64,000 bases of DNA, taken from positions 1 to 64,000 of the forward strand of contig NZ_FONT01000008.1 in NCBI RefSeq assembly GCF_900113025.1, read 5' to 3'. Shown one piece after another: positions 16,186 to 25,815 of the stretch. Each line of letters opens with the position of its first letter. The stretch's first letter is position 1. The notes beneath the pieces are model-generated. The model was given only the letters and a program-made list of their open reading frames with translations, ran no database searches and was not told where the DNA came from. The DNA comes from Alteribacillus iranensis (GTDB lineage Bacteria > Bacillota > Bacilli > Bacillales > Marinococcaceae). Position numbers and translations under genes: made by a program.

Positions 16186-17179
16186 TCACCATCTCCTCCT
16201 CTTCTTTCACTTCCACTACATTTCTTTTTCTCTCACTAAACATCTTCTTTCTCATACGGACAATACTGTTCCAAGCGAGAGATAGTAAATGAATGATGCC
16301 TCCACGTTTCAACATAACAATAGCTATAAAAATAAGCCCTAAAATAAGACTCCAACGATCAGTAAATGAGCTTACATAATTTTCAATAAAAACAAAGGCT
16401 CCTGCTCCTAATGCGGGCCCGAATATCGTACCATAGCCACCAATAAAAACCATGATCATAGCTTCCGCAGCTGTATGGACAGAAAACAACTCTGGACTAA
16501 CAAATTGGTTTTTATAAATATATAGGGCCCCAGCTATTCCTGCCATTCCACCTGCCAGGGTATAAGCTGCTGTTTTAAATATTTTTGGGTTAAATCCAAG
16601 CGCGGTCATCCTGCTCTCATTTTCCATAACACCTTTTAAAATTTTCCCCATAGGTGAAGAAGTATAGACTTTTAGCAAGAAGTAAGAGAGGACAAAAAAT
16701 ACACCGATCATATAAAAAAGTCCTGTACTTGAAGCAATATTACCAAAACCAAAGTTTGCACGAACCATCGTGCTCATTCCATCTGCACCGCCCCATAAAT
16801 TCATACCAGAAGATATCAAGTATAGGACTTGTGTAAACGCTAACGTGACCATGAGGAAAAAAATCCCTGTGTTACGCATCGCTATAAAACCTGTTATCAA
16901 AGAAAAAATTAATGTAAGAATCAAGGCAGCCCCTAACAGAACATATACGTTGCTCACATACTGACTTAATGCTACAACGGTATAGGCACCTAGCCCAAAC
17001 AAAGCACTATGTCCCAGTGACGGCATTCCCCCAAATCCCATAATCAGCCCTAAGCTCATTGCAAATATGGCCATGATTAATACTTCTGTAGATAAATAGA
17101 TAACATACGGCGACGCCACAACAGGTATGAATAGCACGGCTGCCATTAATCCGATCGTAGACAAAATAATACGTTTCAT
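16160..17179 (-). CDS. livM: Liv-type ABC transporter permease (LivM)
   Basis: A 339-residue inner-membrane protein with about eight hydrophobic segments. It has the family-typical GFGGMPSLGHSALFGLGAY segment and the cytoplasmic EAA-like region MTALGFNPKIFKTAAYTLAG. A 40-residue charged C-terminal tail ends it. Its ATG overlaps the LivH stop codon (ATGA). It forms the import channel with LivH. Confidence 0.9.
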   Translation of the reverse strand: MKRIILSTIGLMAAVLFIPVVASPYVIYLSTEVLIMAIFAMSLGLIMGFGGMPSLGHSALFGLGAYTVVALSQYVSNVYVLLGAALILTLIFSLITGFIAMRNTGIFFLMVTLAFTQVLYLISSGMNLWGGADGMSTMVRANFGFGNIASSTGLFYMIGVFFVLSYFLLKVYTSSPMGKILKGVMENESRMTALGFNPKIFKTAAYTLAGGMAGIAGALYIYKNQFVSPELFSVHTAAEAMIMVFIGGYGTIFGPALGAGAFVFIENYVSSFTDRWSLILGLIFIAIVMLKRGGIIHLLSLAWNSIVRMRKKMFSERKRNVVEVKEEEEMVNERITKSQ

Positions 17180-18036
17180 GTTTCAACCCTCCCAAATAAG
17201 CCAGTTGGTTTGAACATTAATATAACTACCATTAATACGAAAATTAAGGCCATTGAAAAAGTTGGAACATATAATTTTCCGAACACATCCACCAATCCAA
17301 CTAATATTGCTCCAATAAAAGCACCCTTCCAACTACCTAACCCACCGATGATTACTACAATTAACGAATTTACGAGGATCTCGTACTCCATTGTTGGATA
17401 CATTCCTAAAATAGGGCCGCCTAATACACCACCGATTGCTGCTAAGCCAGCTCCAAACAAAAAAACGCCGGTAAACATTAATTTAATATTGAAACCAAGA
17501 GCGGACACCATTTTCATATCATCTACGCCAGCTCTGACCACCATTCCTATTTTTGTCTTATTTTCAAAGTACCATAGCAACACAGCGAAGAGTATTCCTA
17601 CAAATAACACAAACAAACGATAGGCTGGAAAATAAATCTCTCCTACCTCTATGGAGAAATTCAAGATCCCTGGAACTGGAACGGATAGAAAATCTCCTCC
17701 CCAAATCCATAGTGATAAATCGCCGAGAACGAATATTAACCCTAACGTTAACAATACTTGGTCTGTCTCACTGCTTTGTACTTTTGATATTAAAAACTTT
17801 TCTATAACGAAAGCCAGCAAGACAATTACAATTACTGCTAAAACTAATCCAATCCAAAAATTCATTCCACTTCTTATGAAGGTATAAGCGACATAAGAAG
17901 CTAAAATAAAGAAAGAACCGTGGGCTAAATTAATGATCCTCATTAAACCATAGATAATGGATAACCCGGCTGCCATTAAAAATAAGAGCATTCCATAAGT
18001 TAATCCAGATAACAAGTTAGTCAGCACAAAACTCAT
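17176..18036 (-). CDS. livH: Liv-type ABC transporter permease (LivH)
   Basis: A 286-residue permease with the N-terminal signature GLTYGMLLFLMAAGLSIIYG, then RIINLAHGSFF and, late in the protein, VIIGGLGSWKGAFIGAILVG. About eight membrane segments are predicted. It is 97 bases downstream of the binding-protein gene, across a strong intercistronic hairpin. Confidence 0.9.
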   Translation of the reverse strand: MSFVLTNLLSGLTYGMLLFLMAAGLSIIYGLMRIINLAHGSFFILASYVAYTFIRSGMNFWIGLVLAVIVIVLLAFVIEKFLISKVQSSETDQVLLTLGLIFVLGDLSLWIWGGDFLSVPVPGILNFSIEVGEIYFPAYRLFVLFVGILFAVLLWYFENKTKIGMVVRAGVDDMKMVSALGFNIKLMFTGVFLFGAGLAAIGGVLGGPILGMYPTMEYEILVNSLIVVIIGGLGSWKGAFIGAILVGLVDVFGKLYVPTFSMALIFVLMVVILMFKPTGLFGRVET

Positions 18037-18068
18037 AACCGTACTCCCTTCATTAAACTAAGCATGCA

Positions 18069-18127
18069 GGGGTTGTCTCCTTCTTGTCTTGAGATCTTCA
18101 AGAGCATTTATAGGTTGAGACAACCCC
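18069..18127 (-). other. Intercistronic hairpin between binding-protein and permease genes
   Basis: Perfect 11-bp arms GGGGTTGTCTC/GAGACAACCCC enclose a second small stem CTTGA/TCAAG. No T-run follows. It probably protects the 3' end of the binding-protein mRNA or partly attenuates, giving more binding protein than permease. Confidence 0.6.
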
Positions 18128-18133
18128 CTTTTC

Positions 18134-19393
18134 TTATTTTTGCGGTGTATATCCCGGATTCTCAGTTGGCATAGCAACCTCTTCGTAGGTACGTAATAAT
18201 TCAAAACTTACTTCGCCATTTTCTTCAATACCCTCTAATATATAAAGATTTTGCGTAGGATGATTTGTATCTGGATCCAATGTAATTGGTCCCCTCGGGC
18301 TATCAAATGAAATACCATCGTTCAAAGCAGCCACTAAATCATCTGAATTCGTACTTCCTGCTTGTTCAATCGTTTCTGCTATCAGTTTTCCTGTATCATA
18401 TCCATTAACAACATAAGCATCTGGGGTCTTGGAGTATTTTTCCTCATAACTTTTAACAAACTGTTTATTTAAATCGTTCTCTAAACCAGGGTAATAGTGA
18501 GCAATCGTTTGTCCACCCACCACGTCTTCCCCGACAGATTCAATAGTAGATGGTGCGTTCAGGACGGATGACCCGTCGATTAATCCATATTTTTCACCTA
18601 GGCCAAAATCTTTAAATTGTTGAATAAAGCGTGGTCCATCTGCGCCAGGGAAAAAGAAGAAGACAGCTTCAGGGTCCGTTTGCTTTATCTGTGATAAATA
18701 AGAAGAAAAGTCACTCGTTCCAGAAGCAGGCCACATGACATCTAATACCTCGCCACCATTCTCTTCATAGTTGGCAACGAAATCTGTTGCGATCTCATGT
18801 CCAGCTACGTAGTCAGAGGCAACTACTACTGCCGTTTCTCCTATATTTTCTGCAACATCCTCACCTTGCGTACCAGCATATTGTATGGAAGAAAATCCAA
18901 TTCTCCATGAATAGTCACTCTGATCTTCCCAAGATAAGCTGTTTCCAGAACCTACTACATTGATCATAGGGACTTGTTTATCTTGCTCCACAGCTTCTGT
19001 AAGCGCATATGCTATACTTCCAATGACTCCGCCACCAAAGAAATCAACCTGATGGTTCATCGTTAGTTGTTGGTAATTTTGAAGTGCTTTTTGTGGATCT
19101 CCCCCATCATCTTCAATAAGCAATTCAACATCGCGAGAGCCAATCTTGTAGTCATTTTCTTCAAAATAAAGCTCGATGCCTTCCTTCACTCCTTCACCCA
19201 TGAAAGCGTAGTTGCCTGTCAAAGATAATGTAAATCCTAACTTCACTGGGTCTTGACCAGAAGCTTCCGTTTCTGAACCGGTTTCCGCATTTTCATTTCC
19301 GCCACAGGCGGTAAGTACCAACACAAGTCCGAGAAACAATACACTTAATTTAGTGAGCATTGTTTTTTTTATATTTATTATAGTTTTATCCTT
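18134..19393 (-). CDS. Liv-type ABC transporter substrate-binding lipoprotein
   Basis: A 419-residue type I periplasmic-binding-fold lipoprotein. The signal peptide (LSVLFLGLVLVLTAC) ends in the lipobox LTAC, followed by an acidic Ser/Thr linker. The mature domain begins VKLGFTLSLTGNYAFMGEGVKEGIELYFEE, as in LivK/AmiC proteins. I chose ATG at 19393 because GAGGGAG lies seven bases upstream; a longer frame to 19426 exists. The start overlaps the end of the molybdenum hydroxylase gene by eight bases, linking this transporter to that enzyme. The ligand is probably an aromatic or amide-like compound, by context only. Confidence 0.87.
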   Translation of the reverse strand, partial: KDKTIINIKKTMLTKLSVLFLGLVLVLTACGGNENAETGSETEASGQDPVKLGFTLSLTGNYAFMGEGVKEGIELYFEENDYKIGSRDVELLIEDDGGDPQKALQNYQQLTMNHQVDFFGGGVIGSIAYALTEAVEQDKQVPMINVVGSGNSLSWEDQSDYSWRIGFSSIQYAGTQGEDVAENIGETAVVVASDYVAGHEIATDFVANYEENGGEVLDVMWPASGTSDFSSYLSQIKQTDPEAVFFFFPGADGPRFIQQFKDFGLGEKYGLIDGSSVLNAPSTIESVGEDVVGGQTIAHYYPGLENDLNKQFVKSYEEKYSKTPDAYVVNGYDTGKLIAETIEQAGSTNSDDLVAALNDGISFDSPRGPITLDPDTNHPTQNLYILEGIEENGEVSFELLRTYEEVAMPTENPGYTPQK

Positions 19394-21770
19394 CATGAAC
19401 AGCTCCCTCTCTTTTTGCTTTTTCATTTTTTTCAGCCTTCAAAATCAAGGAACGTAAATTACTCGGTGAAATAGGAAGCTGATTTAAGTTGATAGTAAGC
19501 GGAGATAGTGCATCAGAAACGGCATTCGCTAATGCAGCAGGAGGTGATATGGCTCCTCCTTCACCGACTCCTTTAATCCCTAAAGGATTACGAGTTGATA
19601 AATACTCTTGATGGTCCATTCTCACTTTTGGAATTTCCATAGACGTTGGCAACAAATAATCCATGTAAGTTCCTGAAATTAATTGACCATTCTCATCATA
19701 AACCAACTCTTCATATACCGATTGTCCTATTCCTTGAGCAATCCCACCTTGAATCTGCCCCTCGACTATTTTTGGATTGATAATCTTACCGCTATCATGG
19801 ACGATAGAATAGTCGATGATATCAAACTTGCCAGTTTTCTTATCGACTTCTACCACTGCCACATGGAAGCTTGATGAATAAGTGACCGTTGGCGGGAAAA
19901 AATAATACGTCCCTTCAAGGTCCGGTTCTACATTTCTTTTCGCTTTAAACAAGGGGATTGGTTTCGCTAGTTGTGCAAGCTTACGAAAAGAAATAGACTT
20001 TCCATTTTTACTTTTAACTTCCCCATCTTTTAACGTTACATTGTCGATGGTGTCACTGAGTTCATCCGCAGCCAATCGAAGCAGCTTTTCTTTCATGATT
20101 TGAGAAGCTTCGTACAATGCGCTCCCAGCATTTACCGCACTTCGACTAGCAAACGTTCCTGCTCCATGTGGGAGAGCGCCTGTATCTCCGACGCGAATCA
20201 ACACATCCGTAGGATCCACATTGAACTGATCAGCAACAATTTGAGCTAAAGTGGTTTCATGGCTTTGTCCTTGTGGACTCGCCCCCGCACTGGCAATAAT
20301 TTTCCCGGAACCATCCAGTTTGACAACCGCCCCTTCAAACGGCCCGGTACCTGTCCCTTCCACATATGAGGAAATGCCGATCCCGATCGACTTCGTATCA
20401 TCTTTTTTCTCTTCCTTTACTTTTTTATATTTTTCATATTCGGAAATTTCTAGTACTTTTTCTAACGCTTCCGGATAGTTACCGCTATCATAGACAACCT
20501 TTCCACCATCTTTATAATAAAATCCTTGATCATAAGGCATTTCTTCTGCCCGGATCAGATTCTTTTTTATGACATCTACCATGTCCATTCCTAACTTTTC
20601 TGCTACTAAATAAAGGACACGGTCCATCGTAAATACTGCTTCAGGTCTCCCTGCTCCTCGATACGGTACGTTTGGTGTTTTGTTTGTTAAGACGATTCTA
20701 GCATTCGCTTCATAATGAGGAATTTTAAATAGTCCTCTCATATGGGCGGCAGTATTATACGCGCAAGTTAAGTTAAAATAGTTCATACAACCCGAGTCTA
20801 AAATATAGTTATCTTTTAAACCTAGGATATCTCCATTGTCATTGAAAGCAACTTCCACTTTATGCAATTGATCTCTCGAGTGACGTGTTGCTTGTAGGTG
20901 TTCTACCCGATCTTCAACCCAACGCACGGGCTTATTCAGTTGTATGGATAGATAGGATACTAAGATTTCTTCAGGGTAGACGCCCCCTTTTGGGCCAAAG
21001 CCCCCTCCTACGTCAGGTGCTATCACTCTTACATTCTCTTCTATTAGACCTAACATGGATACTAAATAATTTTTAACTACAAAAGGGATTTGGGTTGATG
21101 TATAAACCGTTAGTTCATCTCTTCGACGATTATAATTAGAAAGAATCCCTCTTGTTTCTAACGGGTTACAATGAATTCTAGGAAATTTGATTTCTGTTTG
21201 AAGTACCTGATCTGCCTCTGAGGCTGCCTTTTGAAAGTCACCTACAACGACTTCAAAAGAAGTGTGAACATTGTTTTTAATATTCTCGTGAACTAGCGGT
21301 GAATCATTCTCGACCGCTTTTTCTGGATTTACTACAGCGGGCAATGGTTCATAATCAACTTCAATGAGTTCAAGGGCATCCTCCGCAACGTAACGATTTT
21401 CTGCTACAACTACCGCAATAGGATGTCCGACATACAGAACTTTTTCGCTGGCTAATAATTCTTTTGATGCCACCTGGGTCATGAGATTAATCTCTTCGGC
21501 ATTTGGCGGGGTTTCCCCAAACTCTTTAAAAAATTTAAATGGTTCAATGAGGCCCTTTATATCATTTCCTGTTAAAACAGCTGCAACTCCTTCTAGTTCT
21601 TTAGCTTGTGTCGTGTCTATTTTTTTTATTTTTGCGTGTGCATGAGTGCTTCTTAAGAAAGCTGCTTCATGGGAGTCGGCCATTTTAATATCAGCTACAA
21701 ATTCTCCATTACCTGACAGTAAGCGATGATCTTCTTTTCTTCGTACGTTTTTCCCTATAAAGTTACTCAC
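19386..21770 (-). CDS. Molybdenum hydroxylase large (molybdopterin-binding) subunit, CoxL/XdhA family
   Basis: A 794-residue xanthine-dehydrogenase-family Mo subunit. Visible are GKNVRRKEDHRLLSGNGEF at the start, VGGGFGPKGG, the substrate loop VPYRGAGRPEA, SPQGQSHETT binding the pterin, and KGVGEGGA with the active-site Glu. The loop is not the AYRCSFR of true CO dehydrogenase, so a heteroaromatic or aldehyde hydroxylase is more likely. With the FeS and FAD subunits it hydroxylates a ring carbon or aldehyde using water. The GTG at 21770 follows GAGGTGA; the longer frame has no ribosome site and overlaps the FeS gene. Confidence 0.87.
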   Translation of the reverse strand: MSNFIGKNVRRKEDHRLLSGNGEFVADIKMADSHEAAFLRSTHAHAKIKKIDTTQAKELEGVAAVLTGNDIKGLIEPFKFFKEFGETPPNAEEINLMTQVASKELLASEKVLYVGHPIAVVVAENRYVAEDALELIEVDYEPLPAVVNPEKAVENDSPLVHENIKNNVHTSFEVVVGDFQKAASEADQVLQTEIKFPRIHCNPLETRGILSNYNRRRDELTVYTSTQIPFVVKNYLVSMLGLIEENVRVIAPDVGGGFGPKGGVYPEEILVSYLSIQLNKPVRWVEDRVEHLQATRHSRDQLHKVEVAFNDNGDILGLKDNYILDSGCMNYFNLTCAYNTAAHMRGLFKIPHYEANARIVLTNKTPNVPYRGAGRPEAVFTMDRVLYLVAEKLGMDMVDVIKKNLIRAEEMPYDQGFYYKDGGKVVYDSGNYPEALEKVLEISEYEKYKKVKEEKKDDTKSIGIGISSYVEGTGTGPFEGAVVKLDGSGKIIASAGASPQGQSHETTLAQIVADQFNVDPTDVLIRVGDTGALPHGAGTFASRSAVNAGSALYEASQIMKEKLLRLAADELSDTIDNVTLKDGEVKSKNGKSISFRKLAQLAKPIPLFKAKRNVEPDLEGTYYFFPPTVTYSSSFHVAVVEVDKKTGKFDIIDYSIVHDSGKIINPKIVEGQIQGGIAQGIGQSVYEELVYDENGQLISGTYMDYLLPTSMEIPKVRMDHQEYLSTRNPLGIKGVGEGGAISPPAALANAVSDALSPLTINLNQLPISPSNLRSLILKAEKNEKAKREGAVHEG

Positions 21771-21781
21771 TCTCTCACCTC

Positions 21782-22312
21782 TTACATTGATCGATTTTTC
21801 GTGTAATCCATCACCGCATCTACAATATTGGAATAGCCTGTACAACGACATAAATTCCCTGAAATCACTTCTCTGACTTCTTCTCTTGTGGGAGACGGGT
21901 TCTTATCTAAATAATCAGTCAGTGTCATTAAGAATCCAGGTGTGCAAAAGCCGCATTGAAGAGCATGATGTGTAGAAAATGCTTCTTGAAGTCCGTTCAG
22001 TGTACCTTCATTGGTTGCGAGGGATTCAACCGTCTTGATATCATAACCATCGGCTTGTACTGCAAACATAAGACAGGATCGTATCGATTCATTGTTCATA
22101 ATAATCGTACAGGCTCCACAGACCCCATGTTCACATCCTAAGTGTGTTCCCGTTAAATCTAGTTCCTCACGCAAAAAGTCAGATAACAACATTCTTGGCT
22201 CTACTGCTTTGTTTACGACTTTTCCATTGACTGTCAATGTGATAGAAACACGATTAGACTGTACTTTGTGATCGTTCGCATCTACTTGGGGTTGTTCGAC
22301 ACTGTTCTCCAT
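21782..22312 (-). CDS. Molybdenum hydroxylase small 2x[2Fe-2S] subunit
   Basis: A 176-residue iron-sulfur subunit (CoxS/XdhC-type). The plant-type [2Fe-2S] motif CEHGVCGACT is followed by a distant Cys, then the second cluster QCGFCTPG and NLCRCTGY. A 25-residue hydrophilic N-terminal extension precedes the ferredoxin fold. It passes electrons from the Mo site to FAD. The start overlaps the FAD-subunit stop by one base. Confidence 0.92.
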   Translation of the reverse strand: MENSVEQPQVDANDHKVQSNRVSITLTVNGKVVNKAVEPRMLLSDFLREELDLTGTHLGCEHGVCGACTIIMNNESIRSCLMFAVQADGYDIKTVESLATNEGTLNGLQEAFSTHHALQCGFCTPGFLMTLTDYLDKNPSPTREEVREVISGNLCRCTGYSNIVDAVMDYTKNRSM

Positions 22313-23190
22313 TATTGTAACGCTCCTTCCACATTTCCAGCAGCTTGGCGTAGTGCACGCTTCGTTAACTCAACTGCTAGGTCCATTCTGTACTCAGCCG
22401 TTCCGTGAAGATCTGTCTCTGGCTCCAGAGAATCTTTTATCTCTTCGCTGGCCTTCTCAAAAGTACTGTCTGTTGGCTCTTTTCCTATCAAATACTCCTC
22501 TAGTTCTTCTGCCACGTAAGGGACTTCATGCGCACCTCCGATCCCTACGTTTGCTTTCGTAATCAAGTTCTGGCTATCAATTTCTAAAACAGCAGCCACA
22601 GACACTAATGCAAAATCTCCCTGGCGCCTTGTTTCTTCAATAAATGCATATCCGGCTTGAGGAGAAAGAACAGGTAAGACAATTTCTGAAACCATTTGTT
22701 GTGGCTCAAGGGCAGTTAATAAGGTTGTTAAATAAAATTCATCTGCCGTATAGTTTGCTGTCTCTTCTTCGTCCACGACTACAATTTCCCCACGTAATGC
22801 CGCAAGAATAAGAGGTAGTTCTGCTGAAGGGTCTCCATGTGAGATACTACCCCCAACCGTACCTCTCGTCCTTATTTGGGAATGCCCAATGTGTCTGATG
22901 GCGTCACGAAGCAATGGATTATATGTTTTCACAAGAGAAGATGTTTCTACATCTATCTGTCTTGTCCCACCTCCAATATGAAGAAAGTCACCTTCATGAC
23001 GGATATAATTTAATTCTTCCAGTCTGCTAATATCAATCAAATACTCCGGTGTGGAAAGTCTCATATTCATTACAGGAATTAGACTTTGGCCGCCAGCTAT
23101 GATTTTGGCCTCATCTCCATACATACTTAAATACTCTAAACATTCCCTTACACTTTCAGGCCTTACATACTGAAACGTTGCGGGTTTCAT
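22312..23190 (-). CDS. Molybdenum hydroxylase FAD subunit, CoxM family
   Basis: A 292-residue FAD-binding subunit. The FAD motifs are AGGQSLIP (residues 32-39) and TRGTVGGSISHGDP near 110. The CO-dehydrogenase flavoprotein C-terminal domain follows (GGAHEVPYVAEELEEYL). Together with the small and large subunits it forms the usual M-S-L set of aerobic molybdenum hydroxylases. Confidence 0.9.
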   Translation of the reverse strand: MKPATFQYVRPESVRECLEYLSMYGDEAKIIAGGQSLIPVMNMRLSTPEYLIDISRLEELNYIRHEGDFLHIGGGTRQIDVETSSLVKTYNPLLRDAIRHIGHSQIRTRGTVGGSISHGDPSAELPLILAALRGEIVVVDEEETANYTADEFYLTTLLTALEPQQMVSEIVLPVLSPQAGYAFIEETRRQGDFALVSVAAVLEIDSQNLITKANVGIGGAHEVPYVAEELEEYLIGKEPTDSTFEKASEEIKDSLEPETDLHGTAEYRMDLAVELTKRALRQAAGNVEGALQ

Positions 23191-23218
23191 TCAATCCCTC
23201 CTGACTTCACTTCTTTTA

Positions 23219-23671
23219 TTAATTCGTGTATGCACCTTTCTTCAATTGTTTCTTAATATCGTCGAAGAATTTTTTAGCCATGAATTTTGCAATACCTCCC
23301 AAGGCTCTACTTCCTACACCAGCTATTTTTCCGCCGATTTCTGCATCACAGTCCCATTTTAAGAGGCAGCCTTCCTCCGTTTCTTCGAGATTACAATCCA
23401 TTTTCATACTCACATGACCTGGTGAGCCACTTCCTTCCGCTTCCAAAAGGTACTTGTTTGGTTTCTCTATGTCTGTCATGTATACTTTTCCGTTGTATTT
23501 TCCTTTTACTGCTGCTACTCCTAAGCTCATTGAAACATCGTAACTTCCGTCCTCCTGGAGCGTTAATCCTTCACAACCAGGAATAGCATGTTTTAATATT
23601 TCTGGATCATGAAGCGCTTTCCAAATATCTTCTCTCGGATAATTAAATTTCACTTCATTTGATAACTTCAT
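23219..23671 (-). CDS. coxG: CoxG-family SRPBCC protein
   Basis: A 150-residue START/SRPBCC-fold protein of the CoxG family. The body (FNYPREDIWKALHDPEILKHAIPGCEGL) is typical, and a short basic C-terminal helix FMAKKFFDDIKKQLKKG may contact the membrane. CoxG proteins are thought to recruit molybdenum hydroxylases to the membrane or help their assembly. ATG at 23671 follows AAAGGAGGA. It precedes the FAD-subunit gene by 28 bases. No CoxD/E/F or XdhC/MobA-like maturation gene is nearby. Confidence 0.85.
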   Translation of the reverse strand: MKLSNEVKFNYPREDIWKALHDPEILKHAIPGCEGLTLQEDGSYDVSMSLGVAAVKGKYNGKVYMTDIEKPNKYLLEAEGSGSPGHVSMKMDCNLEETEEGCLLKWDCDAEIGGKIAGVGSRALGGIAKFMAKKFFDDIKKQLKKGAYTN

Positions 23672-23720
23672 GGTATCTTCCTCCTTTAATATAGTTAAAT
23701 CATGAATAGAGACATAGAGA

Positions 23721-24995
23721 TTAAGCAACATGCGATTCTTTCTTTAATTGCCGAACTTGGTTTGCTTCTGTCTTAAGAGTAAAGAGGTAGGCGATAAACC
23801 CAAGGGATGCAAATACGATTAATAACACGATAGAAGATGTAAAGCTGCCACCACTTATATCGCGCATCCAGCCCATGACATAAGTGGCAAACCCGCCAAA
23901 AATGTTCGTGAATCCCATCAGGCCGGCTGCTCGTCCTGCTGTTTCTTTTGTGGAGTACTTCACGATAAACAAATTGCTCAGATGAAAAACTCCCCCCATC
24001 GTTCCCATGGCAATCCCTAACGCGAGACCTGAAACAATAGCAACCCCAGAAGTGGTGGCAATAGACAACATTACCGCACAAGAAATAAACAAAATGGTTG
24101 CAATAAGACTCGGCCGCTTCGTTTTGTCAGCTAAATAACCACATCCGAGAACAAAGGCTAGGGCAAACAGCCACGACAAGGATGTAATCGCTGTCATCAT
24201 TTCTACATTAAAGCTCTTCGCTTGGCTTAAATAAGTAGGTAACCAAATGCTGATTCCGAAGAATAAGAAAGAAGCCATAACCATACCGAACCAAACGATC
24301 CAATAACGAAAATCTTGTGTGAAATTCTTCTGTTCTTTATCCTCAGAGATATCCGTAGTTTTTATATAATCTACTTCTTCTTTACTCATCCCTGGATGTT
24401 CTTCCGGGTTATTCCGCATCAAAAAGATGATCATTGGAATAATAATCAGCAAATTCGCAGCTGCGAGCAGGAAGAACGTGGCGTGCCATGTGAAGCTAGC
24501 AATAATCGCAGAAATAAAGATAGCCCCAAGAGCGGGTCCTGCATAGTTTCCAGAAACCCAGGAAGATTGAGCCCGTCCAATTTCGTTTTTGTGGAACCAA
24601 TTGGCGATGAATTTGCCACATACAGGAATCATCATTCCTTCCCCAATACCTAATACGATCCTAGTAAGCATAAACATACCGTATGTAGTAGAAAGTCCGC
24701 CCATTATCATGGTTACGGACCATATCAGCACTCCTATGATCGCAGTTAAACGGGCGCCATATTTGTCTATAAAAAATCCCCAAAAAAAGTTTGACAGAGC
24801 GTAGGCTACGAAGAAGATAAACGTGAGAAATCCGATCTTTCCGTTTGCATTTTCTCCCGTTAATCCTAAATCACTTAAAAATTGAGGATTCGTTTGTATA
24901 ACGGAAATGCCCAATTTGTCAATTTGTCCAAAGAACCATAAAAAGAAAACTGGCATTGCAATATAAAACCAACGCTTGTTGTTTTTCATATCCAT
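23721..24995 (-). CDS. MFS transporter, anion:cation symporter (ACS) type
   Basis: A 424-residue permease with about 12 membrane segments. The N-terminal region contains FFWGFFIDKYGARLTAIIG (motif A) and LTRIVLGIGEGMMIPV, which are hallmarks of the ACS family that includes carriers of organic acids and aromatic acids (for example phthalate or hydroxybenzoate-type carriers). The central loop is charged. The start follows GAGGTGA. It is in the same transcript as two ABC importers, so it may carry the substrate or a related acid. Confidence 0.85.
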   Translation of the reverse strand: MDMKNNKRWFYIAMPVFFLWFFGQIDKLGISVIQTNPQFLSDLGLTGENANGKIGFLTFIFFVAYALSNFFWGFFIDKYGARLTAIIGVLIWSVTMIMGGLSTTYGMFMLTRIVLGIGEGMMIPVCGKFIANWFHKNEIGRAQSSWVSGNYAGPALGAIFISAIIASFTWHATFFLLAAANLLIIIPMIIFLMRNNPEEHPGMSKEEVDYIKTTDISEDKEQKNFTQDFRYWIVWFGMVMASFLFFGISIWLPTYLSQAKSFNVEMMTAITSLSWLFALAFVLGCGYLADKTKRPSLIATILFISCAVMLSIATTSGVAIVSGLALGIAMGTMGGVFHLSNLFIVKYSTKETAGRAAGLMGFTNIFGGFATYVMGWMRDISGGSFTSSIVLLIVFASLGFIAYLFTLKTEANQVRQLKKESHVA

Positions 24996-25052
24996 GTTGT
25001 CACCTCAAATACACCGAAGTTGTTCTTCAGTTGATAATATTCAACTAAAATA

Positions 25053-25802
25053 TTAAGACCAATAGACAAAACGATTTCTCACATAGAGAAGCAACCGATC
25101 AAGAGCATAGCCAATGAGTGAAATATAAACCACAACAGCTAACACCTGGCTTTGCGATAGAGATGCAGATAAATAGGTGAGAAGATACCCAATTCCATTG
25201 CTGGAGCTGATCATTTCAGTTAAGACTGCGATGACTACTCCGATTGGCAGGGCGATCCGAAATCCTGTGAAAATGGATGGCATCGCACCAGGCAGGAATA
25301 CTCTCCAAAACAATTTGCGTTTATCCGCTCCCATGTTCTGTCCGGACCAAATATAAAGTATGTTTACTCTTTTTGCGCCATAATACGTATTTACGACAAT
25401 TGGAAATATACACTCCAGGAATATTGTGAATATTTTAGACCCTGATCCTATTCCAAAAATTAAAACGAATATTGGATAAAGCGCTACTCTCGGGACGGGA
25501 TATCCAAAGGTAAAAATGGGTTGCATGATATTATCAAACGTCCGCGAGCGGCTCATAGCAATTCCTAACGGCACGCCAACGATAGCCGCGAGGGCAAATC
25601 CTGCAAGGATTCTGTATAACGTAATTCCAATATTTGACCACAAATCAGAAGTTGGGAGTAATTCCAAAAAAACTATTGCTATCTTTTCAATCCCTGGAAA
25701 GAGCTGTTCAGAAAAAAGTCCTGATAATGCCATCAGTTGCCAGACTACAACGACAAGAATGAGAGATTGATATTTTTTGATCAGCTGCCATATGGAACTC
25801 AT
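25053..25802 (-). CDS. ABC importer permease, SsuC/TauC family (second copy)
   Basis: A 249-residue permease with about six membrane helices and the EAA loop NMGADKRKLFWRVFLPGAMPSIFTG near residue 160. It belongs to the nitrate/sulfonate/taurine permease family. It is 31% or so recognisable by eye to its neighbour upstream only in motif regions, so the two probably form a heterodimeric channel. An exact identity was not computed. Confidence 0.85.
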   Translation of the reverse strand: MSSIWQLIKKYQSLILVVVVWQLMALSGLFSEQLFPGIEKIAIVFLELLPTSDLWSNIGITLYRILAGFALAAIVGVPLGIAMSRSRTFDNIMQPIFTFGYPVPRVALYPIFVLIFGIGSGSKIFTIFLECIFPIVVNTYYGAKRVNILYIWSGQNMGADKRKLFWRVFLPGAMPSIFTGFRIALPIGVVIAVLTEMISSSNGIGYLLTYLSASLSQSQVLAVVVYISLIGYALDRLLLYVRNRFVYWS

Positions 25803-25815
25803 GTATTCCCCCCCT

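Noticed and set aside
19386-23190. Aerobic CO dehydrogenase (coxMSL) assignment
   Set aside because: Gene order fits, but the large-subunit loop is VPYRGAGR and not AYRCSFR, so CO is not the expected substrate.
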